Shown here in pieces: positions 10,700 to 21,694 of a stretch of DNA of 64,000 bases (positions are counted from its first letter, which is position 1; each line of letters starts with the position of its first letter). The position numbers and the translations under genes are program-made. The DNA lies in contig CM031562.1 of NCBI GenBank assembly GCA_018466975.1, positions 992,001 to 1,056,000 on the forward strand. Reading direction: 5' to 3'. The DNA comes from Sparassis latifolia (taxonomy: Eukaryota; Basidiomycota; Agaricomycetes; Polyporales; Sparassidaceae). The notes under the pieces are model-generated. The model was given only the letters and a program-made list of their open reading frames with translations. It was not told where the DNA came from and made no database searches.

Positions 10700-13050
10700 G
10701 GGATCGCGCTCGCGGGACGTCAAAATACCGCGTCGAACATGCTTGACAGCCAAAGAGACGGCAGACAGATGAACGGGAGATCGGCCCACAGGAGTGCTGC
10801 TCGGATGAAAGGCACAGAGTCCGCGCCACATCGAAATATCCTGTCCACGGAAAAGTGCGTACCCTCAGCACTCGCATACCGGTCGCGGGAGCTCGAAAAA
10901 TGGGCTCGGAGTGCCTGGCAACAGCAGGGAAGCAGCAGGAATGCAAAGGTAAAAACCAAGAACCTACGATGCGCGCAGACTCTTCACCAAGTACACAAGC
11001 TGCGAGCCGCTCGCGGGAGCTCGAAATATGCTGTCCGAGTCTTGCAGGCGCAGAGAGCTCGCGCCCACACCGCTCGCGGGACGCCGAATTATCGTGTCGG
11101 AATGTCGCGCGAGGTTGGGAACCGTGTCTAGGTGAGTATCGTCGTCGGACCTCCAGAATAACGTGCAGACCGCGATGCTAACATTGTCTTATCCAGCTCA
11201 GACCCTCCTGCGGAGAGGCGGTACCCTCTGCGCTCGGATACCGCTCGCGGGAGCTCGAAAAATGGGGTCTGAATGCCTAACAAGAGACGGGGAAGAAGCC
11301 GGAAAGCGAACAAGAAAACCGAAGGCCGACGACATGGGCTGACTCCTCAGCACGAACGCCAGCTGCGGGCCGCTCACGGGGACTCGAAATACGGTGTCCG
11401 AATACGCAGGCGTGGAGCACAGCACCGCGGGACAACACACAGCGAGGGGCACGAACACCCACTCCGATGCAAGTCACACCGCTCGCGGGACGCCCAAATA
11501 TAATGTCATCATTTCGCGCGAGGCCGCAGAATCGTGTCCCAAGTAAGTACAGTCCGCTCGAAGAATGGGGTCGCAGTGCACGACTAACGCAGCCAGCAAC
11601 TCACGGGGAAAACTGACGGCCGACACCAGCATGAATGCCTGCTGCGGGCCGCTCGCGGGGGCTCGAAATACGGTGTCGGAGTGTGCAGGCGGGGAGGACA
11701 GCAGCAGGTGGACAGCACACAGCGAGGGGTGCAAATATACACTCGGGCGTAAATAACACCGCTCGCGGGACGCCGAAATATGGTGTTGAAATATCGCACA
11801 GGGCCTGGGAGCCGCCTCCAGGTAAGTACCATTGTCGGAGCGTCGAAAATGGCATACAGACCGTGAAGCTGACCTTGTCCTGTCCAGCTAAGGCCCCCAT
11901 CGCAGACCGACCCTGCACGCCGTTCGACGGACGAGGGCTGACACTTGCTCGGTCGGCATCCACGAACATACCTATCCTCAAACGGCGGTCGCGGGGGCTC
12001 GAAAAATCGCGTCGAAAAGTCGGGCAGCCGAGGACACGAAGCCTCGCTCGCGGGACACCCAAACAGGGCCTCAGAATGTCCTCGGGCTAGGGCAGGAGTG
12101 TCTAGGTAAGTGCCGCCATCTGCAAACCATCGACACTCGCACTGACCTCGTTTCCTGCAGATCCTCGTACTGCGAGTATCCCACCGCCAAGGCCCCCTCC
12201 GCGCGAACGGGCAACGCACGCCGACCGTGGAGCGCCCAAAGATTGTGTCGGATCGTCCGACTACTGGCAAGGAACCTCGCGCAACAGTCTACCAAGGGGA
12301 AGACCGCCTCCCTCGTGGGACGCAGAAGTATCGAGAATAAACGCCGTCGGTGGCGAGGCGCGAGCATCAGCACTGAGGAAAGCACCACGGCGTGCAGCAC
12401 TGACAGCGTTTGCACGCCGCTCCCCCGCTGTCGAAGCATGGTGTCGTTGAGCCACACGCGCGAGGAGAAGGCTGCGGAGGACGTACGTGTCGTTTCTTTC
12501 AAAGGCCGCGAGGTGTATACGGTGGCGGTGATAGTTAATGCCCGCCATGCAGATCCTTCTGCTTTTGGGCTGCCCCACCCATCGACGATCGGCCACGCAC
12601 ATCGACTGCTCACGCCGTTCATCGCGCGTCAAAAAATCGTGTCGGACCGTCCGACTGCCAGGGAAGAACGCCGCACAGCATGCACGGTCACGCTTGCAGG
12701 ACGGCGAAATACCCAGAAAGAACGTGTAGTGGCGGCAACGCCAAATGCGAGGACGGGACGCAAGTAGCACGGACGAAACCATGACGGCGTGTAGCGCGGA
12801 CAACGCTTGCACACCGCTCGCCGGACGTCGAAATATGGTGTCGGTGCGAGCGAGGGGAAGACTGCGGACGTAAAATTCTCTGCGATGCGTCGAGGGCCGC
12901 CTACGGCGGCGCTGATGCCGACCGCCCTCCGTGCAGGGCCCCTCGCCTTCACTGAACCGTTCCAATCACGGACAACTAGCCAACTCCCTCCGTGCAGAAT
13001 GACCGCGCACGCCGTTCACGCGGGACTAGAAATTCGTGTCGGTATATTCG
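10700..13050. repeat. Degenerate GC-rich sub-repeat block in B1
   Basis: A core close to CGCTCGCGGGACGCCGAAAT followed by ATGGTGTCGG recurs at roughly 10,704, 10,879, 11,006, 11,067, 11,240, 11,369, 11,474, 11,647, 11,757, 11,984, 12,046, 12,218, 12,613, 12,812 and 13,010. Spacing is mostly 60-230 bases. In the best copies ACACC or AACACC precedes the core and GGTGT(T) closes it, for example the exact 6-bp stem 11,755-11,760 with 11,782-11,787. Flanks of the cores also share words such as GACAGCACAC...GCGAGGGG. Open frames here on either strand repeat short peptides (- strand D-T-I-F-R-x-P-A-S-G) but are interrupted and not credible proteins. Confidence 0.8.
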
Positions 13051-15316
13051 ACAGTGGGTGAAGAACGTTGAACGTGCCGTCCGTGGCGTCTTCGATCACT
13101 GAAATTACTGTGATAGGACACAGGCGGCGGCGAGTCGAGATGCGACGACAGGAGACGAGCATCATCGTGGACGACAGCACAACGGCGGACACCGCTCGTA
13201 GACACCTCGCCGGGCATGGAATCATAGTATCGATGAAGGGGATGGCTGGGGAGGTACATGCAATTCTTTGCGAAGGACCGAGAGCTGAGACGGCATTGAT
13301 CCTAAATGTATCTGTGCAACCCTTCGTACCTTCACCGAACCCTCGAAGCCATCGAGAACTGGCCAAGTTCTTCCTCGCAGATCCACTCCACTCAGCATCC
13401 TTGTGTTGGCTTGTTAGATGATAGGCTGCCGAGGAGAATACCATGGACCTCGCAGGATGCTGAGACATCACGAGGGAATGCCACTGGTGGCGAGATGAGA
13501 TGCAAAGACAGGGCATGAAGGTGTGAATGTTGATAAGGACAGCAGCACCGTGAGCGCTGCACACCACTCGCAGGGAATTGACATATTAAGCTCCACAGTC
13601 GGATGAACAAAAGGAGGTACCTCCATTGTCTGTAAAGTATCGAATGCCGCCATAACGGCAGTGACACCGAATACGCCCATGGCATGCAAGTCCCCGTGGC
13701 CTGCCCAAAATCACCTATGTGATGTACCTATGCACCGCTCTAAAGGCTATCTGTGCGAAGAGCTATGTGCCGAGTCCCTCCACGTACCAATTTGCATGGT
13801 TGTTCGTGTGGTGGAACTGCAGGGCTGTTGAAATCCGCAGTTGAAATTGGGCAGACTGGGTATGCTTGCAGGATACTGTGTGATTGCGCTCGGAGGATGC
13901 TGGTTTGAGGATTGGAAGATGCAGCTTCGACATCAAACCTCTCGGCAAGATGCCTGCCTAGGACTCAATGTAAGAGCGCGATACTCACCGCAAATGCCAT
14001 GCAACTTACCATATACACAAGAGAAGCATGGCAGTTGACGCTTCACACCACTGAGGCCATGACTACATGCGGACAAAAGGGAAGTCTAAGGTGGGGACAT
14101 TGTCTCATTCACCGAAGCACCGTGGCCCGAAGTTTGACAAAATTAGCTCAAGAACACTGTACATCTACTTTGACAGGTATACCTTGTGGTGGAAAGGGAA
14201 GCTGGGGATGATATAGTCTGACATGCTGAATTTACCAGCATGGTGAAGTGGAAAGATGTCTGGCAAGATGGTAGTGGCAAGACGGTGGAGGCATCAAGTA
14301 GATGTGAAAAAAGAACCAACTGTGAGGCCAAGGTATAGGTAAAATCATCCTCATCTAATCAGCGGGATCAGGTGATGTGGTTTTTGTCATGCTCGGCTCA
14401 TTGCAAGTAAACTTCATAGCAACCACATTCTGATCTGACTGACCCTTAGATATCAATCTGTGATCTCAGGGTCACAGACTTGCTTCGCGGTGAGACATGG
14501 CTTGTTTCTAGGGTATGTTTTCCGGTGAGTCCTTTGTACAATATGTTTTATGTGGTTTGTTCTGTATACTACAACCACTGTCCTTCAAACTTCAAGGTCC
14601 CTGGAAAATAGACTGCGAAGATCAGTAGACAGCATCTACCGGTCCTTGCGGTCTATTTTCCATGGGTCTTGATGTTCATCATTTGATTGATGATCAAGTA
14701 AGTATCAAAAATAGGTCAGCATCAGCCGTCTCAAATTTCAATGGTTTCCAATATGAGCTAAGGCCAGCAACTTTGCATTGCAGAGATCTCATGCAGATAT
14801 TGAGCAGTTGCGTCATTGTGAGGACACCAAACAGTTGAGACTTGAGTTGCGGAACGTACAATACAGTGATATCTCACTGAGTGGCAAGGCCTACACTCAG
14901 ATCACATAAGTCACACAGTGCTTGAAGTGAGTCAGGTTCATGAGAGTGTACGGTCTTGTCCCGGATGTCTTGAGGTTGGGCGATGGCACTGGAGAAGCTT
15001 GAGGTCGAGGTGGAACACCATGAAAATGGTGAATGCGCGCAAGTACACCGTTCAGCCACAATTTTCCTAGTTTGGAAAGGTAAGTTCGTACTGAACTCGA
15101 CATCTCTTTCTCGACGGTCTCACTGGCAACTGTACGCAAGGTGTTCCTCCCTGAAGCTTGAAGCATTGACATGGACGGATAGCAACTCACACTGTTGCTG
15201 GGTGAGGAATACTAGTTTGATGTGCCTATGACCCGCCCGAGAACGCGCAGAGAAGTCGATCGACAGCTGTTATTCGAAGTCTACCTCAAGCACTAACGGC
15301 GAAGGCTGAGTCTACA
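13051..15316. other. B1 middle segment: no convincing gene, AT-richer, hairpins
   Basis: The first 600 bases still hold faint sub-repeat cores (near 13,190 and 13,560). From about 13,800 the composition becomes more AT-rich and the sub-repeats stop. Open frames on the + strand (13,841-14,211; the longest version is 178 codons in B2 at 24,666-25,202) are broken differently in each unit by stops and a 2-base difference, which argues against coding. Two inverted repeats lie at 14,440-14,477 and 14,596-14,668. Confidence 0.5.
14596..14668. repeat. Strong imperfect inverted repeat (B1)
   Basis: Arms 14,596-14,620 and 14,644-14,668 share the 11-base word GGAAAATAGAC on opposite strands, extended by partly matching bases on both sides. 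About 20 of 25 positions pair around a 23-base loop. It could be a hairpin RNA, a transposon relic or a cruciform site; nothing decides between them. It is unchanged in B2 and B3. Confidence 0.6.
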
Positions 15317-15995
15317 TCAAGTGTCCATGTCTGACTCTATGAATTCTTTGCTCTTCGGCTCCCGCAGCTTCCTCTTCCTTCGCTTCCTCACCCTTTCCTC
15401 CTGTACTGGCTGAGTCTCCACCGTCACGCCAGGCTCGTCGTCAGAATCGACGACAAACTCTGGGCTTTGGGACCTCGCTTCTCCTTCGCCCTCGGAAGTC
15501 CGAGCGGATTCGTGATGGGCCTACGGCGATGTTTTTTGATGTCTGGCCGTCCTGCAGTGCGACGTGGCCGCTCGACATATCGTCCGGGTGCAGCGCTTGC
15601 CTCATTGAGTGCGAGGACCTCCGAATCTGAGATACGACGGAAGCAGAGGGTTCCCTCATTCCAGAGGTCGAGAAGCCTGTCCAAGGTGCGTATCCCACCA
15701 CGGACGGTGCTGAGGTTTGCGAAGAGGACGTCGTCCGGCCAGCCGTCGAGCAGCACGCTGTGCCTGACAGCAACAAAACGGTAGAACTCCTGGCGGTCCA
15801 GAACATCTCAGCGTGAGGGACACCGGTTACTCTGCCTGGAATAGTAGCCTCTGTGAGACGGTAGGTTCGAGCGAAAGGATTCAAGTTCGAGAATCACTCA
15901 CGTAGTCCTTCTGCAATTAGACGACGTAGCTCTCCTCTCTTTTTTCCGAGAGGAGAATCGTATCCATCGGGAGGCACTGCACACTGTCTGCGCAT
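15317..15995 (-). pseudogene. Unknown two-exon gene of the B segment, copy 1 (two 1-base breaks)
   Basis: Exons 15,995-15,902 and 15,850-15,317. It is the same gene as the intact copy at 37,297-37,977. Exon 2 is two bases shorter than in copy 3: one C is missing at about 15,790 (CTCCTGG against CTCCCTGG) and one T at about 15,466. As sequenced, the frame is lost before the conserved WPDDVLFANLS region and again before the acidic EFVVDSDDE. I cannot tell real decay from base-calling error in short runs. Confidence 0.6.
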
Positions 15996-18739
15996 CGTGG
16001 ATGCTGCGTGGTGCTGGTGCTGAGCAGACAGGCAGTCAGCACCGAGAGAGGACTCGAAACGAAGGACGGGTGAGTATGGTGATTGTGGATGTATTGAATT
16101 GTGTGCGATGCGGCACGGTTTCCAGCGGGAATGACGGCGTTGCCCTGCACGATCGGCGCGCGCTTGGGCTTGAGTTCTAGCGGGATATTTGACACGGATT
16201 CGCATCACCCGTGTCTCAATTTTGGTGAGTCACCGATAGAATATTCCACTGAGTCTGGCACAATAATGCACAGAGAATATAGCTCTGACCGTCTTTGTTT
16301 TCAGGCTTGCAGGAGATGCTCAGATACTCGTGACACGGCATCGAGTGCAACTCATGTACCTATAAGCTCCGCGAATAACAATCAAGTATTTTTTGTGTGC
16401 CATCTCATTTATGTGCCGGCGTAGAAGTGCATTTGTGTTCTTGCACGGACTGACAAATCGAACGGTTTACCCGCTCTGACGTTTTCAGGGTGACCGCAAG
16501 GGACGACTTGACGGCACTAGGATCAAATTTTGAGGCGAACAGCTGGGACGGCGAATGAGTCTAGGCGAAGAAGAAGAGACACGAGGTTATCGGACGCTCT
16601 GCGTCGTCTGAATGACTCGTCACCACTCGAGTTGTGCTAGGACGGCATTCACAATTCTACCCCCGGCGGTCCTGCCTCCATATCCTCTTCCATCTGACAC
16701 CCACCGTTACTATCACCATCTGGAACCGTTCTCAATGCGTTCCTCTTCCTGTCGTGCTCGAAATCCGAGGCCAGAGCGAATGAAGAAGCAAATACAAAAA
16801 GAGCGAAACATCTCGGCCAGAAGAGGCACCGCGCGGTGGTTTCCCATGTCACGGGTTGCTCGGCAGTGCAAGCGCAAGAGCAGAAGATTATTTCTGACGT
16901 GTTTCGAGGAAGATTCCTGCAGATGGGACGGGGATGGGCTTCCGGTGTGCGTGGTGTTCGGTGAGTTGCCCTGCTTCTCGGCTGGAACGGGTTTACGGCG
17001 GCGCGTTGTCAGGCAAATTTACGATGTGGAAACACGGCGGGCCAGAGGGATTTCCGGGGAAGAGAGTGCGCACGGACCAGGATGAGAGTACAAATACTGG
17101 GAAGAATCTGCCTGACACTCCATCCCCCTCCCCACTTCTCTCCTCCATTCCTCCCCTCTCAGGCTTCCACTCCTCCCCTTCTCTCGCACTGCCTGTTATC
17201 CACGTCGCGACCTGCATCCCCTATGTGCCCCCTCGATGCTCGACCTCCGGCGCTCGACGCAGCACACTGAATGCCCGACGGCCAAGGTTCAGTCCCCACA
17301 GCGAGCAGCTATCTCAGGTTAGTCACGAACAGTCTCGACCGCCCATTGTGCTCAACTTTTACTTTCCCCGGACATCTTGATGGCGGCCAGCATGCCCGTT
17401 GGCAGACGGGCACAATACTGACACTCTGGCCTCGCAGTCTCGTAGTACAATGTCCGCGCCGATCCGTCTCGGCAGGTACTGAGGTGCGTCGCAGTTGATC
17501 ACGTCGAGAACGCGAACGTGCCTCTTGTGGATGCATCCGCGTTGCTTGACTGACCCTGTCGGCGTTTGCGGGGTTTGCTTCGACAGGTCGACTGGCTCTG
17601 GCGTGCGCGTACGTACTAGGTACGGTCCCCGCCGTCATTCGGTGTGAGCGTGGTACTGAATTTCTCGTGTAGTTCAATAGACAATCTATGTAGATTTATT
17701 GTTCGCTGAGTTGCTTCGGTTTTCGATCTGTACGCATGCTGACGTCGAATGATTTCACGGGAACTAGAATATATCTCAAAGTGCTGTCGCCTACCCCATT
17801 GCCACGCCTGTGCACTCTGGCCATTATGTGCCAAGCACATGTCGCTACACAGCGCAACTCCTTTCCGGGTGCACAGGCCTAGCTCACAGACGTCTGCACT
17901 ATGCACAAGTCTACTCATGGAGCTGCGAACATGACTTCTGCGTCGGTAACCACTGACTCATGTACGTCAATCATTGCAGCACAGCAGTCCCTCGCTGACG
18001 CACATGCACGGGCATTATGAGATATATTCATATATACTAGGTATGTACAATGGGGTGTCCCTTCGCCCTGAGCGCACACCAGAGACCTCAAATTGCCTAG
18101 CGAACGCAGGCGTAGATGCCTCAAGTCCGTCCGCACGTTAGCACTTGAGCATCACAGTGTCAACAGCCCGGTGATCGACCAGAGTGTCGGAGACAGTGCT
18201 GAGGTTGCTGCCGAAGCTTGCCGCATCGTCCAAAGGTTCAAGTGCGAACGCTGATGTCGACGATCGGCTGCGGAGGCATATTTGAGCTCGAGTGACTACT
18301 GCCTGCGTGAGAGATATAAGTGCTCGACGCAGCCCGTGCTACCATCCAGCTTCAGGCTCCGTCTTTGCACCGCGCGATCGTGAGCAGCAATGGTCAGTGA
18401 CACACATCTTGTCATCCACTGGCATTCGATAGCGGTGACGCGAGACCGAATGCGCACGGTGACATTGAGAGGGGGATCTGGTGCAGCGTTGTGAGCGTTG
18501 CAAGGGGCGTCCCGAGCCCGAGGACCGCTGTGCGCAGAAGCGCACGATGGCTGTTCCGAGTGTGCATAGTGCTCACAAGACATTGATTCAGAACTCACCT
18601 GGCTGAGTGGCTTCGTGTCAACAGACTCTACTGAGCACTTTGCGCACTCTGGATGACGCGCCAGTAAACCGCCACGCCGCTCGTGTACTTTAACGGCCGA
18701 CCGATCTCACACCGAGCAGCATGTCCATCCGCGCATCAA
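15996..18739. other. B1 right segment, no recognised gene
   Basis: About 2.7 kb with no family I recognise. A CT-rich tract at 17,113-17,200 is followed by an intron-like stretch (GTTAGT at 17,317, acceptor CCTCGCAG near 17,438), which looks like a promoter with a 5' UTR intron on the + strand, but no long reading frame follows. The two other units carry the same segment at about 26,988-29,730 and 37,978-40,730. Confidence 0.45.
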
Positions 18740-18861
18740 CCTCACGTACTGCTCACTCTGGTATATCAGCCGCGGGCGATCGTCGTGCCACTCCAGCGAG
18801 ATGACCATCCCGCCTACTCCGTACCCATAGCCTGCGAGAGTGTTGCTCGTACGACGGTGCT
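18740..18861 (-). pseudogene. Diverged, internally deleted deubiquitinase fragment at the B1-A2 junction
   Basis: The - strand here reads SLEWHDDRPRLIYQ (18,755-18,800), matching SLERHDNRPRLIQQ of the catalytic gene (7,272-7,318). It then jumps to sequence matching about 7,825-7,863 of the gene, so some 500 bases are missing. The match is visibly imperfect and out of frame with A2, unlike the near-perfect A segment that starts at 18,862. The fragment is repeated at about 29,727-29,848 and 40,730-40,851. Confidence 0.65.
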
Positions 18862-20788
18862 GGCTCTGTCCCTGATCTATGTCGTCCGAACGAGACGCTG
18901 TCCATATCATGGTTAGCGATGGCAGAAATCGTAGTACTCGTGGACTCCGCTGGTAATCGCGTATGGCTAAGGGTGGGAGGCAAACTCTCAGCTAAAGAAG
19001 GTACGGGAGCAATTACTCCATTTGCGCTGGGAGATGCCAGCCCGTTCGGCATGCCTGAGACACTCCGCGCGACCGATGACGATCCCGAGGCGCCCTGAAT
19101 TAGTTCTCTGTCCCCAAATTCTCGCTTCCACGCATGCAAACCCCCGACGAGCAGCATCGGCGGATGTTTCAGGTACTTTGAGAACGCCACCTCGTAAATC
19201 GCCCGGACGAATATCGACAACGGGCAACTCGGCGGGCCAAACGTCTCCGATTTGTCGTCGTACACCGCGACAAAATCGAACTTGTCACGGTTGCTGAACA
19301 GCGCCCACTCGTGCCGGGGCGCGACAGTGAGCGAATCTTCGATACCCTTGGCAGTGATCCTGCAGATCCGTCAGTAAGCCGGTCACGAAGAAATCGAGTG
19401 GAGATAGCTACCCGTCCCGCAAGAGCACCGACGGCTCTATGCACACCACCGCGTCGACCTTGACGTGCTCCTGCTCGAACTCCGCGCGGGTTCGCACATC
19501 CAATACGAGCACCTTGTAATTCGGCTTGGCGTTGAGCTCCAAGAGCGTCTTGGGGAACAGCGTCGAGATCGGTGTCTCGGATCTTTCCGCGGTCGGAGGT
19601 GTCGTCGGGCCCATGACGGGCGAGCGGCCGCCGAGCGCGAGTCCAGACGGTTTGCGGGGGACCGACGGCGGGGAGCGGGGTGACCACGAGGGCGCGGGCG
19701 ATGCGGGGCGGCTGATGAACGTGTCTATCGTGGGAGGGATGGGCGTGCTCGACGGGCGGGGCCGGGGTCCATGGGGAGGAGCGGGAACGCCCTCGGGGCG
19801 AGAACAGTGAGCGCTCCCCGCGCAAATCCGGGTCCGAGTGCTTGCTGGAGGCGCGCGAGCTCGCGCTGCCCGTGCCTGTGGGCACAGACGGTAGCTTCAG
19901 CCCGTCCATCTCGTCGAGCTCGTCGATAGACGGGAACTGGGATGCGAACTCGGCCAGATTGAAATGCGACAGGCGTGGGGAAGACGATGTCGACGAGGGA
20001 GGAGACGGTGGGCCCAGACTGGAGGTTGGGACGAGCGCGTGCGGCGACGCCGCCGACGCCGCCGACGAACTTGCTGCGACGGGAGACAGACTGGACGTCG
20101 TCAGGCTTGGCAAGCTCGCCAGCTGCGAGGACAGGCTCTGCAGAGAGGCTCGGTTCGGCCGCGCCATGTCCGGCGACAGAGGCGACGGCGCGGGGGAGAG
20201 CTCGCGGGACAGCCGCTTGGTCGAGGAGACGGACAGTCCGGCGGTCTGGAGCGCGCGCATGCGGTCTGCAATGCTGCCGCCAGTGCGCTGCGCGGGTTCC
20301 ACGTCGCTTTCAGCATCATCGACTCTGCCGCCACGTGAGGCCATGCGGATGAGAAGGGAATAGAGCACACACTGTGAAGACGACCGCTCCCCATCTAGCA
20401 ACTTGGTCTCTACAGCCTGGATCTTGCCTGTGAGATCTTGGCCCTCATGCTGCTAAATTCAGCGACTGGCGAGCATACGTCAAGGCGTGCTTACGTTCTG
20501 AAAGTCGAGGAAGTCCTTGACGAGGACACCCATCTTGCCCGGCTGCGCTTCCTGCTTGAACTCGGCGGAGTCCATGAACATCTGTGCCAACGCGGCAGAC
20601 TTGGTAAGGGCACTGAGAGCGCCCTTGAGGTTGCCATCGCGCTCGAGTGCTTGTGCGAGCTGGATCTGACCGCGTGCAGACTTGAGAAGGGAGATGGCAG
20701 ATGCACCGCGGACTTTCTGAGCTTGTTCCTTTGCAGCCTCCTTGATCTGCGCAACGGTGTCATGGTGGGTGCTCAGTCCATTTTGCAT
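18753..20788 (-). pseudogene. Deubiquitinase 5' half, truncated copy A2 (no USP domain)
   Basis: Exons 20,788-20,495, 20,449-19,412 and about 19,359-18,753 mirror the first three exons of the catalytic gene: MIT-like region, linker, rhodanese domain. After HRSGTEPAPSYEQ the frame runs into diverged junction sequence and stops at 18,753. There is no Cys or His box. The middle exon is two bases shorter than in A4, with one G missing near 19,758 and one near 19,797, so the linker is out of frame as sequenced. Confidence 0.75.
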
Positions 20789-21694
20789 AGCTGCTGGATT
20801 GCGCAGCATGAATGAGAGGAAGATATGGTGGTCGTGGCGGAACTTACGTGCAAACTTCAAGGGCAGACGGAGTCCGAGAGCTGAGGAAGGTGATAACACA
20901 GTCACACCAGGCATTAGCCCGTATCCTGAGCTGGTAGAGAATGCGAGAGAGACGAATAAAGATAAATGGTTGGATAGCGTGTGCTACGGGATGAGCATAG
21001 GGCGGCGCAGTCGAGTATCGAGTCCTTGTCGCCGTTCTCTGCAGCGACGAACGTTATACCCTCAGCAGCTTACGTAATCCCGCCTTGGCAACGCGCAGCC
21101 TGAGGCGGATCTGCCTGAGCCCATCATATACGTACATGCGTTGCTCGGCGCTGTTTGCAGAGACTTGTAACATCTGACCGATTCTGTGCACGGTTGCAGG
21201 TAGTACTTGGTGGCGGCGTTCGTCATCGGTGACAGCAAGGCCTCGATCGATGGCCTCCCTCTCGCGGGCGCACATCGGACGCTCAGCCTGTGCACGCAAA
21301 GACTGGCCCGTTGAGATTCCTTGAGAAAGGGTGTGTTACGGGCACAGAAGGCGTATGCAGGCGAGTCCCTTCCCTCCACCGGCGTCTCTCGCTCACGCGT
21401 GCTACTCTACAGCTTCCTGTATCTACACCCTCCGTCCTCCTCCTCACTCAGCGCCCCCGCCAGAGCGCAGAAAATGGCGTTCGAGTTCCTGACAAGAGCC
21501 GCAGACGCAGCCGGAATGTGAAGACGAAAATTGAAAGCCAACGATGCGCGCACACTCCTCACCGGCACCTCTAGCACCGCACGACGACAGCGCTCGTACA
21601 CTGCCCGAGAACGTTCAAGACAGCGGCTCCAGACGACAAGGAAAACTCACCCATCAGCCGAGAAGAGGACGCGCGCGAATACTCGTTCGAATCG

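Larger units (their letters stand above)
7864..18861. repeat. Tandem array unit 1 (A1+B1, 10,998 bp)
   Basis: First copy of the 11-kb direct repeat. It starts inside the deubiquitinase gene and runs through its 5' half (A1) and the B segment to the point where the deubiquitinase sequence begins again. The same landmarks (for example GGCTCTGTCCCTGATCTATG) recur at 7864, 18862, 29849 and 40852. B1 differs from B2 and B3 by scattered substitutions (for example near 13,165, 13,730-13,810 and 12,735), so unit 1 is the most distinct copy. Confidence 0.95.

Noticed and set aside
10700..13050. Repeated short cores considered as a CRISPR array
   Set aside because: The organism is a eukaryote, cores are degenerate and spacing irregular, and no cas genes are present.
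10535..13567. Many 100-230 codon open frames on both strands in the sub-repeat block (and its copies in B2 and B3)
   Set aside because: They are side products of GC-rich degenerate repeats: frames on opposite strands overlap, peptides are Arg/Ser-rich repeats of the DNA core, and none extends through plausible splicing into a known domain.
10200..18861. B segment as a Helitron or LTR element that captured a gene half
   Set aside because: No replication-initiator/helicase, integrase, transposase or reverse transcriptase motif, no long terminal repeats, and the A edges show gradients rather than element ends.
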